In this document: positions 8,989 through 20,237 of the stretch, piece after piece | How positions within the stretch are numbered: position 1 is the stretch's first letter | Layout: the number at the start of each line of letters is the position of its first letter | Assembly: GCA_019239975.1 (NCBI GenBank) | Contig: JAFAZE010000070.1 | Location: forward strand, 62,001 to 126,000 | Source of the DNA: Streptosporangiaceae bacterium | Lineage (GTDB): Bacteria; Actinomycetota; Actinomycetes; Streptosporangiales; Streptosporangiaceae | DNA length: 64,000 nt | Reading direction: 5' to 3' | Program-made: the position numbers and the translations under genes | The notes under the pieces: model-generated | What the model was told of the DNA's origin: nothing | The model's input: only the letters and a program-made list of their open reading frames with translations | Database searches by the model: none

Positions 8989-10719
8989 ATGCGCGAGTAC
9001 ATCCTCGTCCTGCTCGTCGGCGCGGCGGTGACCTATGTGCTCACCCCGCTGGTGCGGCGAGGCTCGATCGCCGCCGGCGCGCTGCACGCTGCGCGCAGCC
9101 GTGACGTGCACGTGAAGCCGACTCCGCTGCTGGGCGGTATCGCCATGTACGGCGGCCTGGCGGCCGGCCTGCTCGTCGCCGAGCGCCTCACGTTCCTGCA
9201 GTCGTCGTTCCCGTCCTCCCGCACGGTTCCCGGGCTGCTGCTCTCGGGCGGCGTGCTGGTGCTCGTCGGGTTCATCGACGACCGCTGGGGGCTCGGCGCG
9301 ATCACCAAGCTGGCGGGACAGGTCGCGGCCGGCGGCATCCTGGTGTGGAGCGGCGTGCAGCTTCCGTGGATGCCGGAACCCAACGGCCAGCTCCTGTCCT
9401 TCGACCCGCTGCAGAGCATCACGCTGACGATCCTGATCGTCGTCGTGACGATCAACGCGGTGAACTTCATCGACGGCCTCGACGGGCTGGCGGCCGGCAT
9501 CGTGGCGGTGGCCGCGCTGTCGTTCCTCGCGTACTCGTACACGCTGGCGAAGTCGCTGCAGATCCCGGAGCAGTCGCTGCCGGCCCTGGCCTCGGCGCTG
9601 CTGGCGGGCCTGTGCATCGGGTTCCTGCCGCACAATTTCTTCCCCGCGCGCATCTTCATGGGCGACACCGGCTCGATGCTGCTCGGCCTGCTGCTCGCCT
9701 ACGGCCCGATATCGAGCACGGCGTCGCTCGACCCGGCGATCCTCACCAACTACGCGCACGCGCACACCGTCAACCGGTACGTCGTGATCCTTCCGCTGCT
9801 GCTGCCGGTGATGATCCTGATCATCCCCTACACGGACTTCGTGTTCGCGGTGATCCGCCGCCTCAAGGCCGGCAAGTCGCCGTTCGCCGCCGACAAGCTG
9901 CACCTGCAGCACCGGCTGCTCAACATCGGGCACTCGCACCGGCAGAGCGTGCTCCTCATGTACCTGTGGGCGACGCTGTTCGCCGGCACCGTGGTAGCCC
10001 TGTCGATCCTCCGCACCGGCCTGATCTGGCTCGCGGTCGCCACCGTGGCGGCGACGCTGGTGCTGCTTCCCGCCACGATGCCCCGGCTGCGCCCCTGGCG
10101 CACCGCCGAGGGCAGGCCCGCTGGCGCCCCGCATGGTGCCCGCGCCCCGCACGGTGCCCGCGTCACGCGCGGTGCCCGCGTCTCGCATGGTGTCCGTGTC
10201 TCGCGTGGTGCCCGCGTCACGCGGGCCGTCGGTGGCCCGCGCCGCTCCCGCGCGCCGCTCCCGCGCGAGATGCCTGTGCCCACGCCCGCCTCCGCATCCC
10301 CCGCCTCTCCTTCGCCGCCCGCCCCGAACGGCGCGGTATCCCCGAACGGCGCGGTATCCCCGAACGGCGCATCACCTGTGAACCGGGCAGCCCCGCAGAA
10401 CGGGGCGCTCCGTAGGAACAGACCGCTTTCCCCGGAGCGGTCGCTTCCCCCGGAGCGGTCGCTTCCCCCGGACAGGCCGCTACCCAGGAGCGGGGCATCC
10501 GCGAACGGGGCGCTCCCCGTCAACGGGGCGTTGCCCGCGAACGGGGCGTTGCCCGCGAACGCGGCGCCTCCGTGGAGCGCGGCACTCCCTCCGAACGGGG
10601 CATTCCCCGGCGAAGGCGCGTCGCTCCCGGGCCCGGCCGCCGCGGAAGAATTCCCTGCTTCCGGCCCAGGAATCCCCGCCGCCGGCCCACAAGCCCGTCA
10701 CGCCCCACCCTGGACTTAG
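8989..10719 (+). CDS. wecA: Polyprenyl-phosphate GlcNAc-1-phosphate transferase (WecA/Rfe/MraY family) with a long repeat tail
   Basis: Membrane transferase moving GlcNAc-1-P (or a similar sugar-P) from UDP to a polyprenyl phosphate to start cell-wall linker or polysaccharide synthesis. About ten membrane segments fill residues 1-360. Family motifs include the HVKPTPLLGGIAMYGG loop, the DD motif in GFIDDRWGLGA, NFIDGLDGLAAGIV, and FMGDTGSMLLGLLLAY. Its position just before the ATP synthase genes matches Rv1302 of Mycobacterium. Residues from about 370 to 576 are an unusual soluble tail: HGAR-type repeats, then PNGAVS, SLPPER and LPANGA repeats. The tail probably faces the cytoplasm or cell wall, depending on helix number. 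Confidence 0.93.
   Translation: MREYILVLLVGAAVTYVLTPLVRRGSIAAGALHAARSRDVHVKPTPLLGGIAMYGGLAAGLLVAERLTFLQSSFPSSRTVPGLLLSGGVLVLVGFIDDRWGLGAITKLAGQVAAGGILVWSGVQLPWMPEPNGQLLSFDPLQSITLTILIVVVTINAVNFIDGLDGLAAGIVAVAALSFLAYSYTLAKSLQIPEQSLPALASALLAGLCIGFLPHNFFPARIFMGDTGSMLLGLLLAYGPISSTASLDPAILTNYAHAHTVNRYVVILPLLLPVMILIIPYTDFVFAVIRRLKAGKSPFAADKLHLQHRLLNIGHSHRQSVLLMYLWATLFAGTVVALSILRTGLIWLAVATVAATLVLLPATMPRLRPWRTAEGRPAGAPHGARAPHGARVTRGARVSHGVRVSRGARVTRAVGGPRRSRAPLPREMPVPTPASASPASPSPPAPNGAVSPNGAVSPNGASPVNRAAPQNGALRRNRPLSPERSLPPERSLPPDRPLPRSGASANGALPVNGALPANGALPANAAPPWSAALPPNGAFPGEGASLPGPAAAEEFPASGPGIPAAGPQARHAPPWT
10324..10560 (+). repeat. Tandem 18-bp repeat arrays in the wecA tail
   Basis: Three different 18-bp tandem arrays follow one another: from 10324 (core CGAACGGCGCGGTATCC), from 10431 (core CGGAGCGGTCGCTT) and from about 10506 (core GGGGCGTTGCCCGCGAA). 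All periods are multiples of three, giving six-residue protein repeats. Confidence 0.85.
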
Positions 10720-11059
10720 GCCCCGCACGCCCGGGGGTGCGGCAGCCCCGTCCGCCTCATCGGCACCGCGTTCCATGATCCCGGAATCGTAGGTGCCGTA
10801 TTCGGCCCGCCGTTTCCGCGATCACGACGGCCGCCCGTTTTGTCCGGTTAGCAGGGAGTGGGCGGGGTGCGCTGACGCCGTCAGGAACAGGGTGGAAAGG
10901 GACAATTCGTCGCCGGGATGGCACCGTGCGTCCCGCGCGGCCGCCGGAGCACGGCACACTGCCCGGCGACCTCCCCTCGCGGCGCTCGGGGCACCGCGCC
11001 GGGACCCCCGCTTGGTCATGTAAAGTCAGCGATAAGGTAAAGTCAGAGTCAAGAAGTTT

Positions 11060-11075
11060 GTGATACGCTTCACAA
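11060..11075. promoter_or_regulatory. Candidate CRP/GlxR-type operator upstream of the atp operon
   Basis: TGTGATACGCTTCACA matches the TGTGA-N6-TCACA consensus of CRP-family regulators exactly in both half sites, and the symmetry extends one more base each way (TTGTGA...TCACAA). It lies about 170 bp before the first gene of the ATP synthase block. That a cAMP-binding CRP homologue uses it is inference. Confidence 0.6.
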
Positions 11076-11135
11076 GCACCTCCCATCATGGCAAGCGAGA
11101 GGCACGTGATACGGTTCGTGGACCTGCCCGGGTAT

Positions 11136-11185
11136 CCGGGCCGCGAAAGCGGCCCGGCGGCCTCCCCTGCCACGCCCGGGGAGGC
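11136..11185 (+). promoter_or_regulatory. Consecutive GC hairpins in the atp leader
   Basis: Hairpin 1 (11136-11157) has a perfect 9-bp stem CCGGGCCGC/GCGGCCCGG closed by a GAAA tetraloop. Hairpin 2 (11160-11185) has 8-bp arms GCCTCCCC/GGGGAGGC. A shorter CCCC-T-GGGG stem follows. They would be in the 5' untranslated region if transcription starts near the CRP-type site. Confidence 0.5.
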
Positions 11186-11243
11186 TCCCCTGGGGCGTCC
11201 CCACCAAAGCAATGTCGCTGCCGAACCCTCAGGAGCCCGGTAG

Positions 11244-11648
11244 ATGATGGCATATTACGCCCGCGTCGTACGGCGCTCGGCCGCGCTGACGGCCGTGGTC
11301 GCCGCGGTCATGGTCGCCCTGAGCGCCGCGCTCGGCGGCGGCAAGGGCGTGATCGGCGCCCTTGTCGGCATAGCGATCGTCACCGCGTTCTTCGGGATCA
11401 GCGTGCTCGTCGTCGGCCGGGCGGCGCGGGTGAACCCGCAGGTCATGATGGCCACCGCGATGATCACCTACGTGGTCAAGATCATCGCTTTCATGGTGGT
11501 GCTGATCGCGCTGGGCAAGTCGACGGCCTTCAACGGCAAGCTGCTCGGCTTCACCGCGCTCGCCTGCATCCTCGCGTGGAGCGCCTCTCAGGTCGTCACC
11601 ACGATGAAGCTCAAGGTGCCGTACGTGGAACCGAACGGGGACCGGTGA
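11244..11648 (+). CDS. ATP synthase-associated four-helix membrane protein (subunit I-like)
   Basis: A 134-residue protein with four predicted membrane helices (SAALTAVVAAVMVALSAAL, GALVGIAIVTAFFGISVLV, a third with ATAMITYVVKIIAFMVVLIAL, a fourth with LGFTALACILAWSASQV). Size, topology and position first in the atp block fit the ATP synthase I family, thought to assist c-ring assembly or ion entry. I rely mainly on context. The gene ends 3 nt before the next start. Confidence 0.75.
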   Translation: MMAYYARVVRRSAALTAVVAAVMVALSAALGGGKGVIGALVGIAIVTAFFGISVLVVGRAARVNPQVMMATAMITYVVKIIAFMVVLIALGKSTAFNGKLLGFTALACILAWSASQVVTTMKLKVPYVEPNGDR

Positions 11649-11651
11649 GGC

Positions 11652-11891
11652 GTGGCTGACGTGCGCACCAAGAACGAAACGAACGTGAGCGACCCGGCGG
11701 AGGGCCGCGCACTCGGCCTGAGCATCGGCTGGACCGTCTTCAGCTACCTGATCGGCGGCATGGTCGCCTACGGCGCCATCGGCTGGCTGATCGGCCGGGC
11801 GGTTCACGTCCCGATGCTGTTCCCGGCCGGCATGCTGACCGGGCTGGCGATCTCGCTCGGCTTTATCATCTATCGCTACGGCAGGCCATGA
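11652..11891 (+). CDS. AtpZ/AtpI-like small membrane protein
   Basis: A 79-residue protein starting at GTG 11652. A charged N-terminus is followed by two membrane helices (LGLSIGWTVFSYLIGGMVAY, then LFPAGMLTGLAISLGFIIY) separated by the GWLIGRAV loop, a pattern typical of the AtpZ/ATPase_gene1 family encoded before atpB. Two such accessory genes in this order precede the structural genes here. Confidence 0.75.
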   Translation: MADVRTKNETNVSDPAEGRALGLSIGWTVFSYLIGGMVAYGAIGWLIGRAVHVPMLFPAGMLTGLAISLGFIIYRYGRP

Positions 11892-11982
11892 CCGGTGACA
11901 TGGGAAACGCCCCCGGCATGCGCTCCGCAACGGCCTCGCTCGTACGCCGCCGGAAAGAAACCCCCCGAGAGGAGAAGAACCG

Positions 11983-12795
11983 GTGACCGGTGACGTCCAT
12001 GCGGTCGCGGCCCCCGCGGGAGGCTGCCACATTCTCCACGGCTGCGGATTTCCCGCGCCCGGCCTGGAGAACTTCGAGTTCAAGCCGCTCTTCACCATCG
12101 GCTCGTTCAACTTCACGAAGCCGATGCTGCTCGCGGTGATCTGCACGGTCTTCATCATCGCCTTCTTCTGGGCGGCCTTCGCCAAGCCCAAGATCGTGCC
12201 GCGTGGCGTACAGAACCTCGGCGAGATGGGCATCCTTGCCGTGCGCGACCAGATACTGCGGCCGTCGCTCGGCAAGAAGGGCGACACGTACATGCCGTTC
12301 CTGGTGTCGCTGTTCTTCTTCATCTTCCTGATGAACCTGATGGAGCTGATCCCGGTCTTTCAGTTCCCGGTCCCGTCCAGGATCGGGTTCGTGTGGCCGC
12401 TGGTGGCGATGGTTTACCTGCTCTACCTGTACCTGGGCTTCAGGGCGCAGGGGTTCCCCGGCTACTTCAGGAACATGATTCCCTCGGGCGTGCCGTCTTT
12501 CGTCCTGATCATCCTGATCCCGGTCGAGCTGGCCAGGTACTTGATCATCCAGCCGTTCACGCTGGGAATCCGGCTCTTCGCGAACATGTTCGCAGGCCAC
12601 CTGCTGCTCACGATCTTCGCGCTCGCGAGCTGGTACATGCTGGTCCTGTCCTACCCGCTGATCTTCGCCGTGGGCTCGTTCGCGATGACGCTGTTCGTCT
12701 TCGTCCTCGAATTGCTGGTGGACCTGCTGCAGGCCTTCATCTTCACCACGCTGACCGCCACCTACATAGCGGACTCGCTGGAGCCCGCTCACTGA
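11983..12795 (+). CDS. atpB: F0 ATP synthase subunit a
   Basis: Membrane subunit forming the two proton half-channels against the c-ring. GTG 11983 follows GAGAGGAGAAG. The 270 residues contain five or six helices; the essential channel arginine lies in helix 4 in TLGIRLFANMFAGHLLL, with the preceding ELARYLIIQPF segment. Second in the assembly block after the accessory genes and upstream of atpE. Confidence 0.97.
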   Translation: MTGDVHAVAAPAGGCHILHGCGFPAPGLENFEFKPLFTIGSFNFTKPMLLAVICTVFIIAFFWAAFAKPKIVPRGVQNLGEMGILAVRDQILRPSLGKKGDTYMPFLVSLFFFIFLMNLMELIPVFQFPVPSRIGFVWPLVAMVYLLYLYLGFRAQGFPGYFRNMIPSGVPSFVLIILIPVELARYLIIQPFTLGIRLFANMFAGHLLLTIFALASWYMLVLSYPLIFAVGSFAMTLFVFVLELLVDLLQAFIFTTLTATYIADSLEPAH

Positions 12796-12808
12796 CCCCG
12801 TTATCCGC

Positions 12809-13149
<341 letters not shown>

Positions 13150-13174
13150 TCGGCTCCAGGGAAGTGAACGCACG

Positions 13175-13729
13175 ATGACGCACCTAGCCCAAGCCGCGAC
13201 ACAGCAGAACCCGCTGCTTCCCACGTGGCCCGAGTTCATCGTGGGGACGATCTGCTTCGTCATCGTCTTCGGGGTGCTCGGCAAGATGCTGCTGCCGAGG
13301 ATCCAGCAGACGCTGACCGAGCGGACCGATCAGATCGAGGGCGGCCTGGCCCGCGCCGAGGAGGCCCAGCAAGAGGCGCAGCGTCTCCTCGATCAGTACC
13401 GGGAGCAGCTCCAGGGCGCCAGGCACGAGGCCGCTCGGCTGCGCGAGGAGGCCAGGGAGCAGGGCGCGCAGATCATCGCGGAGATGCGGGAGCAGGCGCA
13501 GGCAGAGGCGCGCCGGATAACCGAGGCCGCGGAGGCGCAGCTCCAGGCCGAGCGGCAGCAGGCGCTCGCGTCGCTGCGGGCCGAGGTCGGCTCGCTCGCC
13601 ACCGAGCTGGCCGGCCGGATCGTCGGTGAATCGCTGGCCGACACCGCCAGGCAGGGCCGTATGGTCGACAGGTTCCTCGACGAGATCGAGCAGCGCAGCG
13701 CCGATGTGCGCGCGGGAGCCGGCCAGTAA
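13175..13729 (+). CDS. atpF: F0 ATP synthase subunit b
   Basis: Peripheral stalk subunit: one N-terminal membrane helix (EFIVGTICFVIVFGVLGKML) followed by a long charged coiled coil (QTLTERTDQIEGGLARAEEA and onward) that reaches the top of F1. 184 residues. Its stop overlaps the atpH start (TAATG). Confidence 0.96.
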   Translation: MTHLAQAATQQNPLLPTWPEFIVGTICFVIVFGVLGKMLLPRIQQTLTERTDQIEGGLARAEEAQQEAQRLLDQYREQLQGARHEAARLREEAREQGAQIIAEMREQAQAEARRITEAAEAQLQAERQQALASLRAEVGSLATELAGRIVGESLADTARQGRMVDRFLDEIEQRSADVRAGAGQ

Positions 13730-14538
13730 TGCGCGGCGTCAGCAGGGCCTCCCACGCCGAGCTCAGGGAACAGCTGACGGACTCGGTGCCCGACCGTGAC
13801 GGCGCGGACCTGACCGGAAACGAGCTGTTCGCCGTCGTCCGGCTGCTCGATTCCGAGCACGGCCTGCGCCGCGCGCTCGCCGATCCCGCCAAGCCGGGCG
13901 AGGAGAAGGCGGCCGTGGCGCGCCGGCTGCTGCACGGAAGGGTCGCGCCCGCGACCGAGGACCTCGTCGCCGCGGCGGTCGCGGCGCACTGGGCAAGCCC
14001 CGGCGACATGGCGGACGCGACAGAGCAGCTCGCGATCGAGGCGTTCGTGATGGCCGCCCAGTTCGAGGGAAAGCTCGACGACCTGGAGGACGACCTGTTC
14101 CGGTTCGCCCGCGTGGTCGCCGGGCAGCCGTCCCTGCGGGCCGCGCTGACCGGGCCGGTGGACGACGATCCCAAGCGCGACCTGCTGAACACGCTGCTCG
14201 GCGGCAAGGTCAGTGAGCCCGCGATGAGCCTGATCACCCAGGTGGTGACCCACCCCCGGGGACGCTCGCCGCAGGCGGCTCTGGACCTGTGCGCGACGAT
14301 CGCGGCGCGGCGGCGGGAGCAGCTCATCGCCGTGGTGCGGGTCGCCGCCGAGCTGTCGGCCGGCCAGCGGCGCAGGCTGTCCGCCGCGCTCAAGGACGCC
14401 TACGGTCAGGGAGTTCACCTGAATGTCGTACTCGATCCGGCCGTCATGGGTGGCATGTCCGTCCGGATCGGGGATGAGCTGATAGACGGGACCGCGGCCA
14501 GCCGCCTGGCCGAGGTCCGCCGCAGGCTTACAGGCTGA
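13729..14538 (+). CDS. atpH: F1 ATP synthase delta subunit
   Basis: Stalk cap linking b subunits to the alpha3beta3 head. At 269 residues it has the longer actinobacterial form: an N-terminal extension (about 90 residues) before the OSCP-like helical domain, ending in the conserved [20 protein letters not shown] and [15 protein letters not shown] segment. Coupled to atpF by one base. Confidence 0.95.
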   Translation: MRGVSRASHAELREQLTDSVPDRDGADLTGNELFAVVRLLDSEHGLRRALADPAKPGEEKAAVARRLLHGRVAPATEDLVAAAVAAHWASPGDMADATEQLAIEAFVMAAQFEGKLDDLEDDLFRFARVVAGQPSLRAALTGPVDDDPKRDLLNTLLGGKVSEPAMSLITQVVTHPRGRSPQAALDLCATIAARRREQLIAVVRVAAELSAGQRRRLSAALKDAYGQGVHLNVVLDPAVMGGMSVRIGDELIDGTAASRLAEVRRRLTG

Positions 14539-14605
14539 GACGCCGGCCACCATCCGGCAGCACGGGCCGGCAGCACGGCCCGGCACACGAACAGGAATGA
14601 GGAAG

Positions 14606-16267
14606 ATGGCGGAGCTGACAATCCGGCCGGAGGAGATTCGCGACGCGCTGGCGCGCTTCGTCGAGGAGTACGAGCCCGAGGGTGCCGCGCGGGAAGAGGT
14701 CGGCACGGTCGTCGAGGCCGGCGACGGTATCGCACGGGTCGAGGGACTGCCCTCGGCGATGGCCAACGAGCTGCTGGAGTTCGAGGACGGCACCCGCGGC
14801 CTGGCGCTCAACCTGGATCCGCGCGAGATCGGCGTGGTCATCCTCGGCGAGTTCCAGGGCATCGAGGAAGGGCAGCGTGTCCGGCGCACCGGCGAGGTCC
14901 TGTCCGTCCCGGTCGGCGACGGCTTCCTCGGCCGGATGGTGGGGCCGCTCGGCGAGCCGCTCGACGGCCTCGGCGAGATCACCGGGACCGTGCCCCGGCA
15001 GCTGGAGACCCAGGCGCCCTCGGTGGTGCAGCGCCAGCCGGTGAAGGAGCCCCTGCAGACCGGCATCAAGGCGATCGACGCGATGACCGCCATCGGCCGG
15101 GGGCAGCGGCAGCTGATCATCGGCGACCGGCAGACCGGCAAGACCGCCATCGCCATCGACGCGATCATCAACCAGCGGGCCAACTGGGAGTCCGGCGACC
15201 CGAAGCGCCAGGTGCGCTGCGTGTACGTCGCGATCGGCCAGAAGGGCTCGACGATCGCCGCCATCCGGCAGTCGCTGGAGGACGCGGGCGCGCTGCAGTA
15301 CACCACGATCGTGGCCGCGCCGGCCTCGGACCCGGCCGGCTACAAGTACATCGCACCGTACACCGGGTCGGCGATCGGCCAGCACTGGATGTACGACGGC
15401 AAGCACGCCCTGATCGTCTTCGACGACCTGTCCAAGCAGGCCGAGGCGTACCGCGCCATCTCGCTGCTGCTGCGCCGGCCGCCGGGCCGCGAGGCGTACC
15501 CGGGCGACGTCTTCTACCTGCACTCCCGGCTGCTGGAGCGGTGCGCGAAGCTGTCCGACGACATGGGCGGCGGCTCGCTGACCGGCCTTCCGATCGTGGA
15601 GACGAAGGCCAACGACATCTCGGCGTACATCCCGACCAACGTCATCTCGATCACCGACGGCCAGATCTTCCTCGAGACCGACCTGTTCAACTCCGGCATC
15701 CGGCCGGCCATCAACGTCGGCCAGTCGGTGTCCCGGGTCGGCGGGAACGCTCAGGTGCGGGCGATGAAGAAGGTCGCGGGCAACCTGCGGCTCTCGCTGT
15801 CCCAGTACCGTGACCTGGAGGCGTTCGCCGCCTTCGCCTCGGACCTGGACGCGGCGTCTCGCGCCCAGCTGGACCGCGGCGCGCGCCTGGTGGAGCTGCT
15901 CAAGCAGCCGCAGTACTCCCCGTTCCCGGTGGAGGAGCAGGTCGTGTCGATCTGGGCCGGGAGCACCGGCGAGCTCGATGACGTACCCGTCGACGACATC
16001 CGCCGGTTCGAGTCGGAGTTCCTCGATTACCTGCGGCGGGAGAACGAGGGCATCCTCGGCGCGATCAGGGAGACCAACGACCTGTCCGACGACACGGTCA
16101 CCGCGCTGAAGGACGCCGCCGCCGCGTTCAAGCGCACCTTCGAGACCTCCTCCGGTGAGCTGCTGGACACGGGCGACGAGGAACCAGCTGAGGCGCTTGG
16201 CGAGAACGAGGCCGGGCAGGAGAAGGTCGGCAGGTACACCGAGCCGGCACCGGCGACGAACGAGTAG
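14606..16267 (+). CDS. atpA: F1 ATP synthase alpha subunit
   Basis: Regulatory nucleotide-binding subunit of the F1 head. ATG 14606 gives [19 protein letters not shown], the standard N-terminus; the in-frame ATG 14597 overlaps the likely Shine-Dalgarno AGGAATGAGG. Walker A is GDRQTGKT in [20 protein letters not shown]. The arginine finger region [19 protein letters not shown] is intact. Residues after LLDTGDEEP form an acidic tail of about 35 residues, common in actinobacteria. Confidence 0.98.
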   Translation: MAELTIRPEEIRDALARFVEEYEPEGAAREEVGTVVEAGDGIARVEGLPSAMANELLEFEDGTRGLALNLDPREIGVVILGEFQGIEEGQRVRRTGEVLSVPVGDGFLGRMVGPLGEPLDGLGEITGTVPRQLETQAPSVVQRQPVKEPLQTGIKAIDAMTAIGRGQRQLIIGDRQTGKTAIAIDAIINQRANWESGDPKRQVRCVYVAIGQKGSTIAAIRQSLEDAGALQYTTIVAAPASDPAGYKYIAPYTGSAIGQHWMYDGKHALIVFDDLSKQAEAYRAISLLLRRPPGREAYPGDVFYLHSRLLERCAKLSDDMGGGSLTGLPIVETKANDISAYIPTNVISITDGQIFLETDLFNSGIRPAINVGQSVSRVGGNAQVRAMKKVAGNLRLSLSQYRDLEAFAAFASDLDAASRAQLDRGARLVELLKQPQYSPFPVEEQVVSIWAGSTGELDDVPVDDIRRFESEFLDYLRRENEGILGAIRETNDLSDDTVTALKDAAAAFKRTFETSSGELLDTGDEEPAEALGENEAGQEKVGRYTEPAPATNE

Positions 16268-16272
16268 GGACG

Positions 16273-19051
<2,779 letters not shown>

Positions 19052-19063
19052 CCAGGGGGGGCG

Positions 19064-19594
19064 GTGGGCGGGGCGCTGGCGCTGGACGCGGCCTGGCTCT
19101 TCGCCGCCTTCCTCCTCATCGTGGTGCTCTTCGCCGTCACGCTGGCCGCGCGCAGGTTCTGGCTCGAGCGGGGCGGCGGGACCGTGGAGTGCGGCCTGCG
19201 GCGGCCCGCCGGAACCGGTACCTGGCGCCTCGGCGTGGCGTCCTACCAGCCCGACGACCTGTTCTGGTACGGCGCGCTGGGGGTGCTGCTGCGGCCAGAG
19301 GAGATCTTCCCGAGGCGCACGCTGACCGTCGTCTCCCGGCGGCCGCCGGGAGACGACGAGGCGGCGACGCTCGGCCCGAACCGGATCGTGATCGAGACGC
19401 GCACCGCCCCGGGCGGCGGGGACGTCGAACTCGCCATGACGGAGCAGGCGCTCACCGGCTTCCTGGCCTGGCTCGAGGCCGCCCCCCCAGGCTCCCACCT
19501 GGACGGGATCGGTTTAACGTTCCCCGCCGGGGCGCCACAGGACGTCGCCGTGGCCGGTGCTGGCCTGGCGGGCGAGGATGAACAGCAGGTCTGA
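19064..19594 (+). CDS. DUF2550 family membrane-anchored protein
   Basis: Function unknown; the family regularly follows atpC in actinobacteria (Rv1312 in Mycobacterium). GTG 19064 has a GGGGGG-rich site upstream. One N-terminal membrane helix (WLFAAFLLIVVLFAVTLAA) is followed by a basic linker and a beta-rich domain (VECGLRRPAGTGTWRLGVAS, then YQPDDLFWYGALGVLLRPEE). The last 27 residues are read through the 3' end of the convergent pduO gene, an 81-nt overlap, so the natural stop may have been lost. Confidence 0.85.
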   Translation: MGGALALDAAWLFAAFLLIVVLFAVTLAARRFWLERGGGTVECGLRRPAGTGTWRLGVASYQPDDLFWYGALGVLLRPEEIFPRRTLTVVSRRPPGDDEAATLGPNRIVIETRTAPGGGDVELAMTEQALTGFLAWLEAAPPGSHLDGIGLTFPAGAPQDVAVAGAGLAGEDEQQV

Positions 19595-20131
19595 CAGCCG
19601 GTTCAGGTACTTCGCCGGAAGGGTGCTGACCGTTTCCCCGTGGTCGCGCAGCGCGGCCCACGCGCTCCGCTCGGCCCGCCGGGTCACGGTGCGCGCCGTG
19701 TGCAGCAGCGCCGCTCCCGGCGTACCGCCCGGCAGCACGAAGCTGCGCAGCACCGCCAATCCGGCGTTGTACGTGTCGCAGGCAGCCTCCAGCGCGCTGA
19801 CGTAGCTCTCGTCGACGCGGATCGGCGGGTACGGCGGCGTCGCATCGGTGACCGGGTTCGCCAGGTCCGCGCCGACGTCGAAGAGCTCGTTCTGGATCCG
19901 CCCCAGCAGTGCCGCCATCTCCTCCGGAAGCTGACCGAACGTCACGGCCATCCCGATCGCGCAGTTCGCCTCCTCCACGTCGGCGTACGCCGCGAGCCGG
20001 CTGTCGGTCTTCGGCGTCCGGCTGCCGTCGGCGAGCGCGGTGCTGCCGTCATCGCCGGTGCGCGTGTAGATACGGGACAGCACCACGGGGTTGTTCCGGC
20101 GGTCGTCCGGGCGGTCGGTCGGCGTCGGCAT
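19514..20131 (-). CDS. pduO: Cob(I)yrinic acid a,c-diamide adenosyltransferase, PduO type
   Basis: Transfers the 5'-deoxyadenosyl group from ATP to cob(I)alamin, making coenzyme B12. The PduO-type N-terminus YTRTGDDGSTALADG (ATP loop), the helical bundle around EANCAIGMAV and QNELFDVGADLA, and the C-terminal motif RRAERSAWAALRDH with YLNRLSDLLFILAR are all present. 205 residues. The isobutyryl-CoA mutase encoded at 40.6 kb needs this cofactor. Confidence 0.93.
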   Translation of the reverse strand: MPTPTDRPDDRRNNPVVLSRIYTRTGDDGSTALADGSRTPKTDSRLAAYADVEEANCAIGMAVTFGQLPEEMAALLGRIQNELFDVGADLANPVTDATPPYPPIRVDESYVSALEAACDTYNAGLAVLRSFVLPGGTPGAALLHTARTVTRRAERSAWAALRDHGETVSTLPAKYLNRLSDLLFILARQASTGHGDVLWRPGGER

Positions 20132-20237
20132 GCATCCACAGTAGCGGGCCGGGATTCGCGGCTTTGGCCCGGCGGGCGCGCGGGGTCACGGTTAGGGTGT
20201 CACCCAGAACCTGGACCGTGACCGCGCTGGAGGTTGG

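Larger units (their letters stand above)
10720..11243 (+). other. ATP synthase operon leader and promoter region
   Basis: A 524-bp gap without a credible gene. It holds a CRP-type site at 11060-11075, two TAAAGTCAG direct repeats just upstream (11026-11034 and 11038-11046), and a chain of GC hairpins at 11136-11200. This is the expected place for the atp operon promoter; I cannot fix the transcription start. Confidence 0.5.

Noticed and set aside
8893-10188. 431-codon minus-strand frame over the wecA gene
   Set aside because: Antisense shadow; includes repeat-derived RDAGTARDAGTV text and lacks any domain.
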